The notes below the pieces were generated by a model, which saw nothing but the letters and a program-made list of their open reading frames with translations, ran no database searches and was not told the origin of the DNA. A DNA stretch of 33,967 nucleotides from Terriglobia bacterium (GTDB taxonomy: Bacteria > Acidobacteriota > Terriglobia > Bryobacterales > Bryobacteraceae): positions 1-33,967 of the forward strand of contig JAIQFL010000096.1 in the NCBI GenBank assembly GCA_020073365.1. The letters are read 5' to 3'. The position numbers were made by a program, and so were the translations under genes. Below are positions 1 to 7,478 of the stretch, one piece after another (the first letter of the stretch is position 1; each line of letters begins with the position of its first letter).

Positions 1-526
1 TCTCCTGTTTCCACACTCGCTGCACGGCCATTTTCGACACCCCCAAGCGCAGCCCCAAAGACCGGTTGGTCCAGTGCGTTCGGTCTTCTGGCTTTACCAC
101 CAGGGTGGTGCGCACGATGAGCTTTACCATCTCGGATGTCAATACCCTCCTGAGACCGCTGGCAGGCCGTCGATCTTGCAACCGTTGCTCGGCGGTTTTG
201 CCCACCGGGGGAGAAGCTTGGCGCGGCTCGGCAGCCGTATTGGCTGGGGGCTCTGGTGGGCCTGGTGGCGCGGTTGCGTCGGGTTGCGGAAGCGGTGCCG
301 CCACCACCGACTCCCAAACGCCTGGCTCGGCGGCGCGTTCCCGCCACCATGCTACGGTCTTACGATTCACTCCCAACTGCTGGCTGATCTGGCTGTCCGT
401 GAGGCCTTCGCGGGCCCGCAAAGCAATCCGCGCGCGTCGGACCAACTTCTGTGCAGTATTCCCTGCCCGCACCAAGGCCTCCAGACCCTGCCGGGCCGCG
501 GCACTGATGGCTACAGGCAGTCCCAT
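1..526 (-). CDS. IS630-family transposase, N-terminal part (runs off window)
   Basis: The minus-strand frame is open from an ATG at 526 to base 1, giving 175 codons. A stop (TAA) lies 18 codons upstream and no other ATG intervenes. The protein begins MGLPVAISAAARQG. It carries a helix-turn-helix (RARIALRAREGLTDSQISQQ, then LGVNRKTVAWWRERAAEPGV) like the N-terminal domain of IS630 transposases. A Pro/Ala-rich linker of about 45 residues follows. A second DNA-binding segment ends in THWTNRSLGLRLGVSKMAVQ and RVWK, which matches the family pattern 'thWStRsLA..lGvS..tVqRiW'. The DDE catalytic domain would lie beyond the window edge, so whether the transposase is intact is unknown. No strong ribosome binding site is visible. 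Confidence 0.85.
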   Translation of the reverse strand, partial: MGLPVAISAAARQGLEALVRAGNTAQKLVRRARIALRAREGLTDSQISQQLGVNRKTVAWWRERAAEPGVWESVVAAPLPQPDATAPPGPPEPPANTAAEPRQASPPVGKTAEQRLQDRRPASGLRRVLTSEMVKLIVRTTLVVKPEDRTHWTNRSLGLRLGVSKMAVQRVWKQE

Positions 527-585
527 GCGAGTATCTGACCATATTTCGCCCCCGGTTGTCCAGTCCCGAGTGTGGCATTACACTA
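1..585 (-). mobile_element. IS630-family insertion sequence, one end, cut by window edge
   Basis: The transposase fragment on the minus strand identifies the family. The outer boundary is inferred from two things. The neighbouring NmrA-like reading frame loses homology at its last codons (about 586-590), and a TA dinucleotide at 584-585 is followed, reading inward on the minus strand, by GTGTAATGCC. IS630 elements insert at TA and duplicate it. The other end lies outside the window, so neither the terminal inverted repeats nor the target duplication can be confirmed. Confidence 0.6.
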
Positions 586-749
586 GCTAGCCTTGTCCGA
601 AAAATCCGCGACCACGGCTTCGGTTCCCCCCGGAGCCTTGTCCGCGTCCTCTATGGAACGGTACATCGCGCGATGCTTTTCTCCGCTTCGCGCCACTTCC
701 GCCAGCACTGCCTTGCCGACGGTCCGCTTGCCCCCGTAATCAAGATCAT
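583..749 (-). pseudogene. NmrA-type NAD(P)-binding protein, 5' remnant, frameshifted and truncated
   Basis: A good ribosome binding site (AAGGAGG, 7 nt before the ATG at 749) precedes MILITGASG, the Rossmann nucleotide-binding start of NmrA-like/SDR proteins. The frame then shifts. The family continuation TVGKAVLAEVARSGEKHRAM, then YRSIEDADKAPGGTEAVVAD, is found in another frame. Restoring one A in GGACC (to GGAACC, Gly-Thr) repairs it. The homologous reading ends at ADFSDKAS followed by a TAG stop, where the IS630 end begins. Only about 55 of an expected 280 or so residues remain. The remnant has both a one-base deletion and an insertion-sequence truncation, so it cannot be functional. Confidence 0.75.
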
Positions 750-890
750 GTTTCCGCCTCCTTGGGAATGAGCACACCGCGATCTTCGCGCAATCCGGGA
801 CCGCGCCGCGCCAGATTTTCCCCGCCTACCCGCATGGTACAACCATCTGGTACCCGCCGGACGCGCTTGCAGCAGCCTTCCACAAATCGG

Positions 891-913
891 TAGTGTCCTA
901 ATTGAGGACACTA
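891..913. repeat. Short TA-flanked perfect palindrome (hairpin)
   Basis: Arms GTAGTGTCCT and AGGACACTAC (890-899 and 905-914) are perfect reverse complements around a 5-nt loop. The unit reads TA-GTGTCC...GGACAC-TA, bounded by TA on both sides. The IS630 end at 583 also begins TA-GTGT, and a similar TA-GTGTC...GCAC-TA unit occurs at 5651-5672. It has no T-run, so it is not a typical intrinsic terminator. The rest of 750-969 holds no gene that I can support. Confidence 0.6.
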
Positions 914-969
914 CCCACAAATTTAGTCCCTCCCCCAGTTGTATACTTGTTATCCAAAGCCGCGATTCC

Positions 970-3732
970 ATGAAAGTCTCAAGATTTGCCGCCCTATCGC
1001 TGTTGGCCCTAGCCCCAGCCATCTATTCCCAAACCAGCCAGCCCCAGGACGAGGACTACGCCAGGCTCGTGAAGCAGTGGACCACCAAGCCCGAGTTCAT
1101 GAGCCCGCTCGTCGATCACCTCCCCAAAGTCGCCGGGATACCGACCCCCAAGGACATCCTCGGCTATTACTCGGGCGCTCCCAAGAAACTCACCCGGGTG
1201 GCCGATCTGGGCCGCTACTATCGCGCCCTCGCCGCAGCCTCCAAGCGCGTCAAGGTCCTGCCCGCAGGCACCACCGACGAAGGCCGCGAATGCATCGTCG
1301 TCACCATCTCCGACGAAGACACCATCCGCAACCTCGACACCTACAAGGGCTACCTGGCCCGCCTCGCCGACCCCCGCGGCCTCAGCGGCGAGGAGGCCAG
1401 GCGCATCATCGCCCAGGCCAAGCCCATCTACATGTTCACCGGAGGCCTGCACAGCGCCGAGACCGGCCCGCCCGAGATGCTCATGGAGCTGGCCTACCGG
1501 GTGGCCGCCGAGGAGTCCCCGCTCTTCGACCAGATCCGCAAGAATGTGATCGTCATGCTGACTGCCGCCGCGGAACCGGATGGCCGCGACCGCTACGTCG
1601 ATTGGTACTACCGCTACAAGACCGGCGAAGAGACCGAGGAGGACCGCGTTGCCGGGCCGCCCTACTGGGGCAAGTACGTCTTCCACGACAACAACCGCGA
1701 CATCAACTACTCCCAGGTCACCATGCGCAACTGGCTGAAGTTCTACCTGGAATGGCACCCGCCCATCATGCATGACCTTCACGAATCCCAGCCGTTCCTC
1801 TACACGTTTAGCGGCCAGTCGCCCCAGAATCCCACCCTCGACCCCATCCTCTACGCCGAGATGCCCTGGTTCTCGAATTTCGAGATGACCAAGATGATCG
1901 GCTACGGCATGCCCGGCGTCTGGACCCACGCTTTCGTGGACATGTGGTCCCCCGGCTATCTCGGCTTCATGTCGTCCAACCACAACGGCATGCTGCGCAT
2001 GTACGAGACCTTCGGCAACGGCGGCGCCAACACCATGAAGCGTACCGTAGGCGGCGGGCCTCCGGGCGGCGGTCCAACCCCCGGGGCCGGCGGCCGCGGC
2101 GGCGGTATGACCACCCGCGAATGGTACCGGCCCGTGCCGCCCTACCGCAACGTGGAGTGGTCCATGCGCAACAACACCAACTTCATGGAAACCGGAGTGC
2201 TCTCCGCGCTCGAATTGACTGCCGGCTTCTCCAAAACGGTGCTCGAGAATTTCTACGACAAGAGCCGCAACTCCATCGAATCGGGCAAGACCGAAGCGCC
2301 CTTCGGCTACGTCCTTCCCGCCGGCCAGCCGGACATGACGCGCGTCGCCTTCATCGTCAATATTCTGCGCCTGCAAGGCATCGAAGTCGGCCGCGCCACC
2401 GCCGAAGTCAAGCTCAAAGAGGGCACATACCCCGCCGGCTCCTTCATCGTCAAGCGCAATCAGCCCTACGGCCGCCTCGCCAAAATTCTGCTGGAGAAAC
2501 AGAATTTTCCGGACCCCGCCCTCACCACCTATGACGACACCGGCTGGACCATGGGGCTCATGAGTAACGCGCAGGTTCAGGAGATCGGCGATAAGGCCAT
2601 TCTCGATGTGCCGGTCGAACCGGTCGATACCCTCACCATCGCCGGAACCGTCAAGGGCGACGGCCCCATCACCGCCATCCTGCATAACGGGGCCAACTCC
2701 CTGGCCACCTTGCGCTACCGTTTGAAGACCTTGAAGTTCGAAGCCATCGAACAGCCCTTCAAGGCCGGCAACACCGAGATCCCCGCCGGCTCTCTGCTGG
2801 TCGAGTCCAGCCCGCGCGTAAAGAGCCTGGTCGAACAGTTGGGCCTGCAGGCCGTCACGCTGGCCCAGGCGCCTACTGTCCCGAAGCACCTGCTCGACCT
2901 GCCGCGCCTGGCTGTCTTCAGCACCTGGGGCAGCACCCAGGATGTCGGCTGGGTGCGCTATGCCCTCGACCACTTCGAAGTCGGCTACGACCTGATCTAC
3001 AAGGAGCGCATCAGGAAGGGCAATCTCCGCGCCGATTTCGACGTCATCCTGATCCCCAGCCAGGGCCGCGGCGGTGGCAAGGCCCTCATCTTCGACATCG
3101 AATCCAAGGGCAAACCGCTCGCCTACACCAAGACCCTGGAGTTCCCCAGTCTCGGCGCCTATGGGGAATCCGACGACATCACCGGCGGCATGGGGCTGGC
3201 CGGAGTGGCCGAGCTGGACAAGTTCGTGAACCAGGGCGGCGTCCTCATCACCTTGGGCGCATCCAGTTTCTTCCCCGCCGAATTCGGAATCGCCCGCACC
3301 GTGGACGCCGCCCGCCCCTCGGCGCAGTTCTACGCCCCCGGCCCCATTGTCGAGGCCGAGATCCTCAAGCCGGCGCATCCCATCTTCTACGGCTACACCC
3401 AGAAGACCGTGCCCGTGCGGTGGGCCAGCGGCCCGCTCTTGCGCCTGCCTACCGACGAGAGAAAGGAGATCCTGATGCAGTTCGCGGGCACCGACAAATC
3501 GGTCCTCAGCGGGCTCATGAGGGGCGTGGCCGAAACCCGCAATCGTCCCGCGGTGGTGGATGTTCCGGTGGGCCAGGGTCATGTTGTGATGTTCGCCACC
3601 AACCCCTGCTACCGCTGGCAGAATCTGGGCGAGTTCACCATGCTGGCGAACTCCATTCTGCACTTCAACGACTATCCCAAGCCCGAGGCCTCAGTGCCTT
3701 CGACGCTCGCCGCGGCAGCCAACCCGCAATGA
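970..3732 (+). CDS. Secreted M14-family zinc metallopeptidase
   Basis: This is a 920-aa protein with an N-terminal signal peptide (MKVSRFAALSLLALAPAIYS), so it is probably exported. The M14 (carboxypeptidase A-like) zinc motif HxxE is seen as GGLHSAETGPPEM (His161, Glu164). A downstream HDLHE motif (residues 268-272) offers the third zinc ligand, and NNRDINYSQ supplies the Arg typical of substrate binding. A Gly-rich stretch lies near residues 362-380. The C-terminal half (about 540-900) resembles the extra domains of long acidobacterial M14 proteins, including a glutamine-amidotransferase-like or Rossmann-like section (about 650-890), but I cannot assign it firmly. The substrate is unknown. 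Its stop overlaps the kinase start by 4 bp (ATGA), which implies co-translation. No clear ribosome binding site precedes the ATG. Confidence 0.85.
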   Translation: MKVSRFAALSLLALAPAIYSQTSQPQDEDYARLVKQWTTKPEFMSPLVDHLPKVAGIPTPKDILGYYSGAPKKLTRVADLGRYYRALAAASKRVKVLPAGTTDEGRECIVVTISDEDTIRNLDTYKGYLARLADPRGLSGEEARRIIAQAKPIYMFTGGLHSAETGPPEMLMELAYRVAAEESPLFDQIRKNVIVMLTAAAEPDGRDRYVDWYYRYKTGEETEEDRVAGPPYWGKYVFHDNNRDINYSQVTMRNWLKFYLEWHPPIMHDLHESQPFLYTFSGQSPQNPTLDPILYAEMPWFSNFEMTKMIGYGMPGVWTHAFVDMWSPGYLGFMSSNHNGMLRMYETFGNGGANTMKRTVGGGPPGGGPTPGAGGRGGGMTTREWYRPVPPYRNVEWSMRNNTNFMETGVLSALELTAGFSKTVLENFYDKSRNSIESGKTEAPFGYVLPAGQPDMTRVAFIVNILRLQGIEVGRATAEVKLKEGTYPAGSFIVKRNQPYGRLAKILLEKQNFPDPALTTYDDTGWTMGLMSNAQVQEIGDKAILDVPVEPVDTLTIAGTVKGDGPITAILHNGANSLATLRYRLKTLKFEAIEQPFKAGNTEIPAGSLLVESSPRVKSLVEQLGLQAVTLAQAPTVPKHLLDLPRLAVFSTWGSTQDVGWVRYALDHFEVGYDLIYKERIRKGNLRADFDVILIPSQGRGGGKALIFDIESKGKPLAYTKTLEFPSLGAYGESDDITGGMGLAGVAELDKFVNQGGVLITLGASSFFPAEFGIARTVDAARPSAQFYAPGPIVEAEILKPAHPIFYGYTQKTVPVRWASGPLLRLPTDERKEILMQFAGTDKSVLSGLMRGVAETRNRPAVVDVPVGQGHVVMFATNPCYRWQNLGEFTMLANSILHFNDYPKPEASVPSTLAAAANPQ

Positions 3733-5606
3733 AACAGCAAGTCGGCCGCTACCAGGTTTTGGAAAAGTTGGGCAAAGGAGCGATGGGGGTGGTGTACCTC
3801 GCCGAAGATCCTCTGCTGAAGCGTCAGGTGGCCATCAAGACCGTCGAACTGGCTATCGACGACCTTAGCAAGCGGCAGTTCCTTCGCGAGCGATTGCTGC
3901 GCGACGCGCGCGCGGCGGCCGGGCTCTCCCACCCCAACATCGTAAGCGTCTACGACGTACTCGAAGAGGGGGACTGCGGCTACCTGGTGTTGGAGTACAT
4001 CGCCGGTGAGAACCTCTCCGTGCGCCTCGCCCGCACACCGCGGCCCGACACGGCATTCACCACGCGGGTACTGCGCGAAATGGCCTCCGCGCTCGACTAC
4101 ACCCACGCCCGCGGCGTCATTCATCGCGACATCAAACCGTCCAACGTCATGCTGGATGCCGCCGGAACCGCCAAGATCATGGACTTCGGGGTCGCGCGAA
4201 TCGCCGACGCGCGCACCTCCACGCCCACCGGCATGATCATGGGAACCCTCGAGTACATGGCGCCGGAGCAGATCAAGGGCGAGCCCGTGGATGGCCGCGC
4301 CGATCAATTCTCCCTGGCGGCGGTGGCGTACGAGATGCTGACGGGCAGTACTCTGTTTGGTGAACAGACGTTTCACACCCTGGCGTACAAGATCGTCAAC
4401 GAGATGCCGACGCCCCCGCGAACTCACAACCCCGGTCTGCCTCCCGGTGTGGATGAAGTCTTGGGCCGGGCCCTCAGGAAGCCCCCCGTCGAGCGGTTCC
4501 CCACCTGTGGCGCGTTCGTCGCGGCCCTCGATCGGGCCTTCACGGGCGAGGTGCCGGCAACCGGCCAAACCACACAAGTAATGTTTGTCCCGCCCTCGGT
4601 GCCGACCGTTGCGACAGCGCGCCCCGTGGTGCCGCCTGTGCCCGTGCCCCCCGCGCCCGTAGCGCCTCCTCCCATGGCCCCCGTCCCCGCGGCGCCTCCG
4701 CCTGCTCCGCCCGCGCCCGTGGCGACGGTTTCCGCCCGCCGGGGCGCCCTGATCGGGATTGCCGGCACTCTCGCTGCCGTGGCCCTGGGAGCCGCCCTGA
4801 TGCTCTGGAAACCCTGGGCGAACACCGTGGCGCCGATCCCTGCCCAACCCCCTCCCACGGCAGGGCAGGTCGACAACCCCGGCAGCGGGCCGCCCCAGTT
4901 GCCCCATGCGGAGCCGCCATCGCATGCCGCCGCCCCGAAACCGAAGCCCAGTTCCGCCGCGACCGAGCCTCCCAAGACCGCCGAGCCCAAATCCGCCGCG
5001 TCACAACCCCCTCGATCTCCTCAACCAACTCCTCCGGAACCGGCCCTGCCGGAACCCGACCCGGCCGAAGCCTCATTCCCCCAGCCCGCCCTGGCCGCCT
5101 TCCGCGAGGGCCAGTCGCTCATCAAGGCTGATCGCTACCCCGCCGCCATCCAGGCATTCTCCAAGGCCATCGAGCTCCGGCCCGAGTTCCTTCGGGCCTA
5201 CTTCGCCCGTGGTGCGGCGTACCTGCACCAGAACCGGGCCGCGGAGGCATTCGCGGACTACAGTGAACTCCTCCGCCGCAATCCGCGCAACGCTATAGCT
5301 CTTGCCCAGCGCGGCATCTGTCATGCCCGGCTGCACGATGAAGAGGCCGCCATGGCCGATTTCAACCGCGCCTTGGAACTTCGTGCGGACATCCCGGGCG
5401 CGCTCAATGGCCGCGGCCTGATTTTCCTCCACCGCAAGCAATACCAGATGGCCCTTCGCGAGCTCACGGAAGCCATCCGCCTATCTCCCGATTACGCGCA
5501 GGCCTATCTGAACCGGGGCCGCACCTGGCAGGCCCTGGGCAACCAGTCCGCAGCCCAATCCGATCTCGCCAAGGCCCAGGAGCTCAACGCCCGCCAACGC
5601 GAGTAA
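3729..5606 (+). CDS. Membrane-bound Ser/Thr protein kinase with C-terminal TPR repeats
   Basis: The protein is 625 aa from the ATG at 3729, which overlaps the upstream stop. The Hanks-type kinase domain (about 8-270) is complete: glycine loop LGKGAMGVVY (14-23), Lys37 in VAIK, catalytic HRDIKPSN (132-139), DFG at 152-154, and the activation-segment end GTLEYMAPEQ. A Pro/Ala-rich juxtamembrane linker follows, then one transmembrane helix (about 338-362, IGIAGTLAAVALGAALML). A second Pro-rich segment precedes four to five TPR units (about 455-620; AFSKAIELRPEF, DFNRALELRADI, LTEAIRLSPDYAQAYLNRG). The kinase is predicted to be cytosolic with an extracytoplasmic TPR sensor or scaffold. The overlap with the secreted peptidase gene suggests that the two act together. 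Substrates are not evident. Confidence 0.92.
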   Translation: MKQQVGRYQVLEKLGKGAMGVVYLAEDPLLKRQVAIKTVELAIDDLSKRQFLRERLLRDARAAAGLSHPNIVSVYDVLEEGDCGYLVLEYIAGENLSVRLARTPRPDTAFTTRVLREMASALDYTHARGVIHRDIKPSNVMLDAAGTAKIMDFGVARIADARTSTPTGMIMGTLEYMAPEQIKGEPVDGRADQFSLAAVAYEMLTGSTLFGEQTFHTLAYKIVNEMPTPPRTHNPGLPPGVDEVLGRALRKPPVERFPTCGAFVAALDRAFTGEVPATGQTTQVMFVPPSVPTVATARPVVPPVPVPPAPVAPPPMAPVPAAPPPAPPAPVATVSARRGALIGIAGTLAAVALGAALMLWKPWANTVAPIPAQPPPTAGQVDNPGSGPPQLPHAEPPSHAAAPKPKPSSAATEPPKTAEPKSAASQPPRSPQPTPPEPALPEPDPAEASFPQPALAAFREGQSLIKADRYPAAIQAFSKAIELRPEFLRAYFARGAAYLHQNRAAEAFADYSELLRRNPRNAIALAQRGICHARLHDEEAAMADFNRALELRADIPGALNGRGLIFLHRKQYQMALRELTEAIRLSPDYAQAYLNRGRTWQALGNQSAAQSDLAKAQELNARQRE

Positions 5607-5649
5607 CACGGGCATTCGTGCCTGTGTGTCTTCCTCCCGCCTCCCAGCC

Positions 5650-5673
5650 GTAGTGTCTCTACCGGGGCACTAC
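5650..5673. repeat. TA-flanked hairpin between convergent genes
   Basis: GTAGTG (5650-5655) and CACTAC (5668-5673) form a stem with a 12-nt loop, and the unit includes the stop codon of the minus-strand acyltransferase gene. It has the same plan as the palindrome at 891-913 (TA-GTGTC...CAC-TA). It lies between two convergent genes and may help to end transcription, but it lacks a T-tract. Confidence 0.45.
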
Positions 5674-6854
5674 CGCAGAATTCCCAGCTTCTTGCCCACC
5701 CGCTCAAACACCTCCAGCGCGCGATCCAGCTCCGCTTGGGTGTGGGTGGCGGAGACGATGGTCCGCACGCGCGCCTTCCCTTTCGCCACCGTGGGGAAGC
5801 CGATGCCCGTCGCCAGCACGCCTTGGTCAAACAATTCGCGCGAGAGCTCGTGGGCCGTCTTGGCCTCGCCCACGATCACCGGTGTGATCGGCGTTTCGCT
5901 GATTCCCGTATTGAATCCAGCCGCGGTGAGTCCCTTCTTGAAATACCGGGTGTTGTCCCAGAGCCGTTCGATGCGCTCGGGCTCCTGCTCGAGGACGTCG
6001 AACGCCGCCAGGCACGCCGCCGCCACGGCCGGCGGATGCGAAGTCGAAAACAGGAACGGGCGCGCCCGGTGGTACAGAAACTCGATCAGGTCGCGGCTTC
6101 CGCAAACGTATCCGCCGAGCACGCCGACGGCCTTCGAAAGCGTCCCCACCTGCACTTGGACGCGCCCATGCAATCCGAAATGATCGATGGTGCCGCGTCC
6201 GTTGCGGCCGAGCACGCCCGAGGAATGCGCGTCATCCACCATCATGATGGCGCCATGCCGCTCCGCGGCTTCCACCAGGCCGGGGAGCGGACCGATATCG
6301 CCATCCATCGAGAACACGCCATCCGAGATCAGCAGCTTGCGTCCGGATACCGTCTCGAGGTCCGCCAGAATCTTCTCCGCAGCCGCCACATCCTTGTGGG
6401 GAAAGACGTGAATCTTGGCCTTGGACAGTCGGCAGCCGTCGATGATGCTGGCGTGGTTCAGCTCATCCGAGATGATGTGATCTTCCGGTGTCAGGATGGC
6501 GGCCACGGTTCCGGCGTTGGCGGCAAAGCCGGACTGGAACACCACCGAAGCCTCCACGTTCTTGAATTGGGCGATGCGCTCCTCGAGTTGCATGTGCAGT
6601 GTCATGGTTCCCGAAATGGTGCGGACCGCGCCCGAGCCCACGCCATACTTCTTCACTGCGTCGATGGCCGCCTCGCGCAGCTTGGGATGCGTGGTGAGCC
6701 CGAGGTAATTGTTGGAAGCGAGGTTAATCACCTCTTTGCCGTCAAAGCGCGACTCCGCGGCGCTTGCCGATTCGAGGATGCGCAGGCGCTGGTAGGTGCC
6801 CTCCGCGCGCCATTGTTCGATCTGATCGTGAAGATACGAGAGGGGATTGCTCAT
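5670..6854 (-). CDS. kbl: Glycine C-acetyltransferase / 2-amino-3-ketobutyrate CoA ligase (AONS-type PLP enzyme)
   Basis: The protein is 394 aa, the usual length for the alpha-oxoamine synthase family (Kbl, BioF, HemA, SPT). Visible motifs are NLASNNYLGLTTHP (44-57), the ELNHASIIDG segment (131-140), the PLP-ring Asp in VDDAHSSGVLG (Asp207, His210), the Schiff-base lysine in GTLSKAVG (Lys241) and GGY. Kbl condenses acetyl-CoA with glycine, or runs in reverse during threonine breakdown. No threonine dehydrogenase (tdh) or biotin genes are nearby, so a BioF-like or other acyl-CoA:amino acid role remains possible; the N-terminal sequence and length favour Kbl. It is transcribed convergently with the kinase gene. 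The 5' side carries a dispersed palindromic repeat. Confidence 0.85.
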   Translation of the reverse strand: MSNPLSYLHDQIEQWRAEGTYQRLRILESASAAESRFDGKEVINLASNNYLGLTTHPKLREAAIDAVKKYGVGSGAVRTISGTMTLHMQLEERIAQFKNVEASVVFQSGFAANAGTVAAILTPEDHIISDELNHASIIDGCRLSKAKIHVFPHKDVAAAEKILADLETVSGRKLLISDGVFSMDGDIGPLPGLVEAAERHGAIMMVDDAHSSGVLGRNGRGTIDHFGLHGRVQVQVGTLSKAVGVLGGYVCGSRDLIEFLYHRARPFLFSTSHPPAVAAACLAAFDVLEQEPERIERLWDNTRYFKKGLTAAGFNTGISETPITPVIVGEAKTAHELSRELFDQGVLATGIGFPTVAKGKARVRTIVSATHTQAELDRALEVFERVGKKLGILR

Positions 6855-6904
6855 CAGTACTCAGTGTAGCTTCCAGGCAGGACAGCCGGGACCGCACCAA
6901 AAAG

Positions 6905-6930
6905 GTGGGGCAGGTGCTTTCGCCTGCCAA
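6905..6930. repeat. Dispersed palindromic repeat, intergenic copy
   Basis: GGCAGG (6909-6914) and CCTGCC (6923-6928) form a hairpin with an 8-nt loop inside a 26-bp unit running GTGGGGCAGG...GCCTGCCAA. The same 26 bp, with two substitutions, occurs at 31022-31047 inside the GlnD-like gene. This copy sits upstream of the kbl-like gene in a 178-bp gap that otherwise shows no feature. Confidence 0.7.
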
Positions 6931-7032
6931 CCTATTCTTCCACAGCTTTTGAGCTAAGGGAGTGGTCGTCCTGGGGCGCGGACAGTGGTCTCGGTCCAGT
7001 GCTGCGCAATCTCCACCTCTACGAAAACCGGG

Positions 7033-7380
7033 TCACCCGGCGACGCCTTCGTGACGTAGCAGGTCGATCTCGTGGGTGAGGGCGGTGAGGGATACGCCGC
7101 ATTCGGGGAATTGGCCTTTGCCCGCCTCGTGCTCGATGCGTTTGAGCAGTGCCGCGGCGGAGTTGGCTCCCACGTTGGCACAGGCCCCTTTCGAATAGTG
7201 AGCCAGCCGCATGCACTTCTGCGAATCCTGTTCCCGAATGGCCGATTCCAGGAGCCGGATTTGGCGCGAAGTATCGTCAATCAACGCCGAGAGTATCTCG
7301 CGCATGAGATCCTCATCGTTCAGAGTGATATCCCGGAGTTGCTCCCGGTCCAAAACGGTGGTGGTATCGATAGCCTGCAC
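7033..7380 (-). CDS. Hpt domain protein (histidine phosphotransfer)
   Basis: This 115-aa protein consists of little more than an Hpt domain. The phospho-acceptor motif is AHYSKGACANVGA with His61, followed by LLKRIEHEAGKG, matching the pattern 'aH.lKG...n.Ga..l......lE'. It would pass phosphate between a hybrid kinase and a response regulator in the cytosol, but neither partner is in the window, so it is an orphan. The first in-frame start is a GTG at 7380 with a weak ribosome binding site, so the start is uncertain by a few codons. The gap to the next minus-strand gene (7381-7478) shows nothing notable. Confidence 0.8.
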   Translation of the reverse strand: MQAIDTTTVLDREQLRDITLNDEDLMREILSALIDDTSRQIRLLESAIREQDSQKCMRLAHYSKGACANVGANSAAALLKRIEHEAGKGQFPECGVSLTALTHEIDLLRHEGVAG

Positions 7381-7478
7381 GCTTCGATTGTGGCAGTGTC
7401 GAGGTGTCTGGGGAATCGGCGTAACGCCTTAGTTGGCAACCGTAGAATGCTAAGACGAAAGAATCTCGCGACCACCCC

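Noticed and set aside
651..1022. Minus-strand frame that includes MILITGASG with a long N-terminal extension
   Set aside because: Only the part from the ATG at 749 has homology and a ribosome binding site; the extension runs antisense into the M14 gene and is not coding.
1009..3663. 884-codon open frame on the minus strand opposite the M14 peptidase
   Set aside because: Low-complexity Gly/Val/His-rich translation with no domain; it mirrors the strong GC-rich codon bias of the plus-strand gene, which has a signal peptide and zinc motif.
5670..6854. Assignment of the PLP enzyme to biotin synthesis (BioF)
   Set aside because: No biotin genes nearby and the N-terminus and length fit Kbl better; kept only as an alternative.
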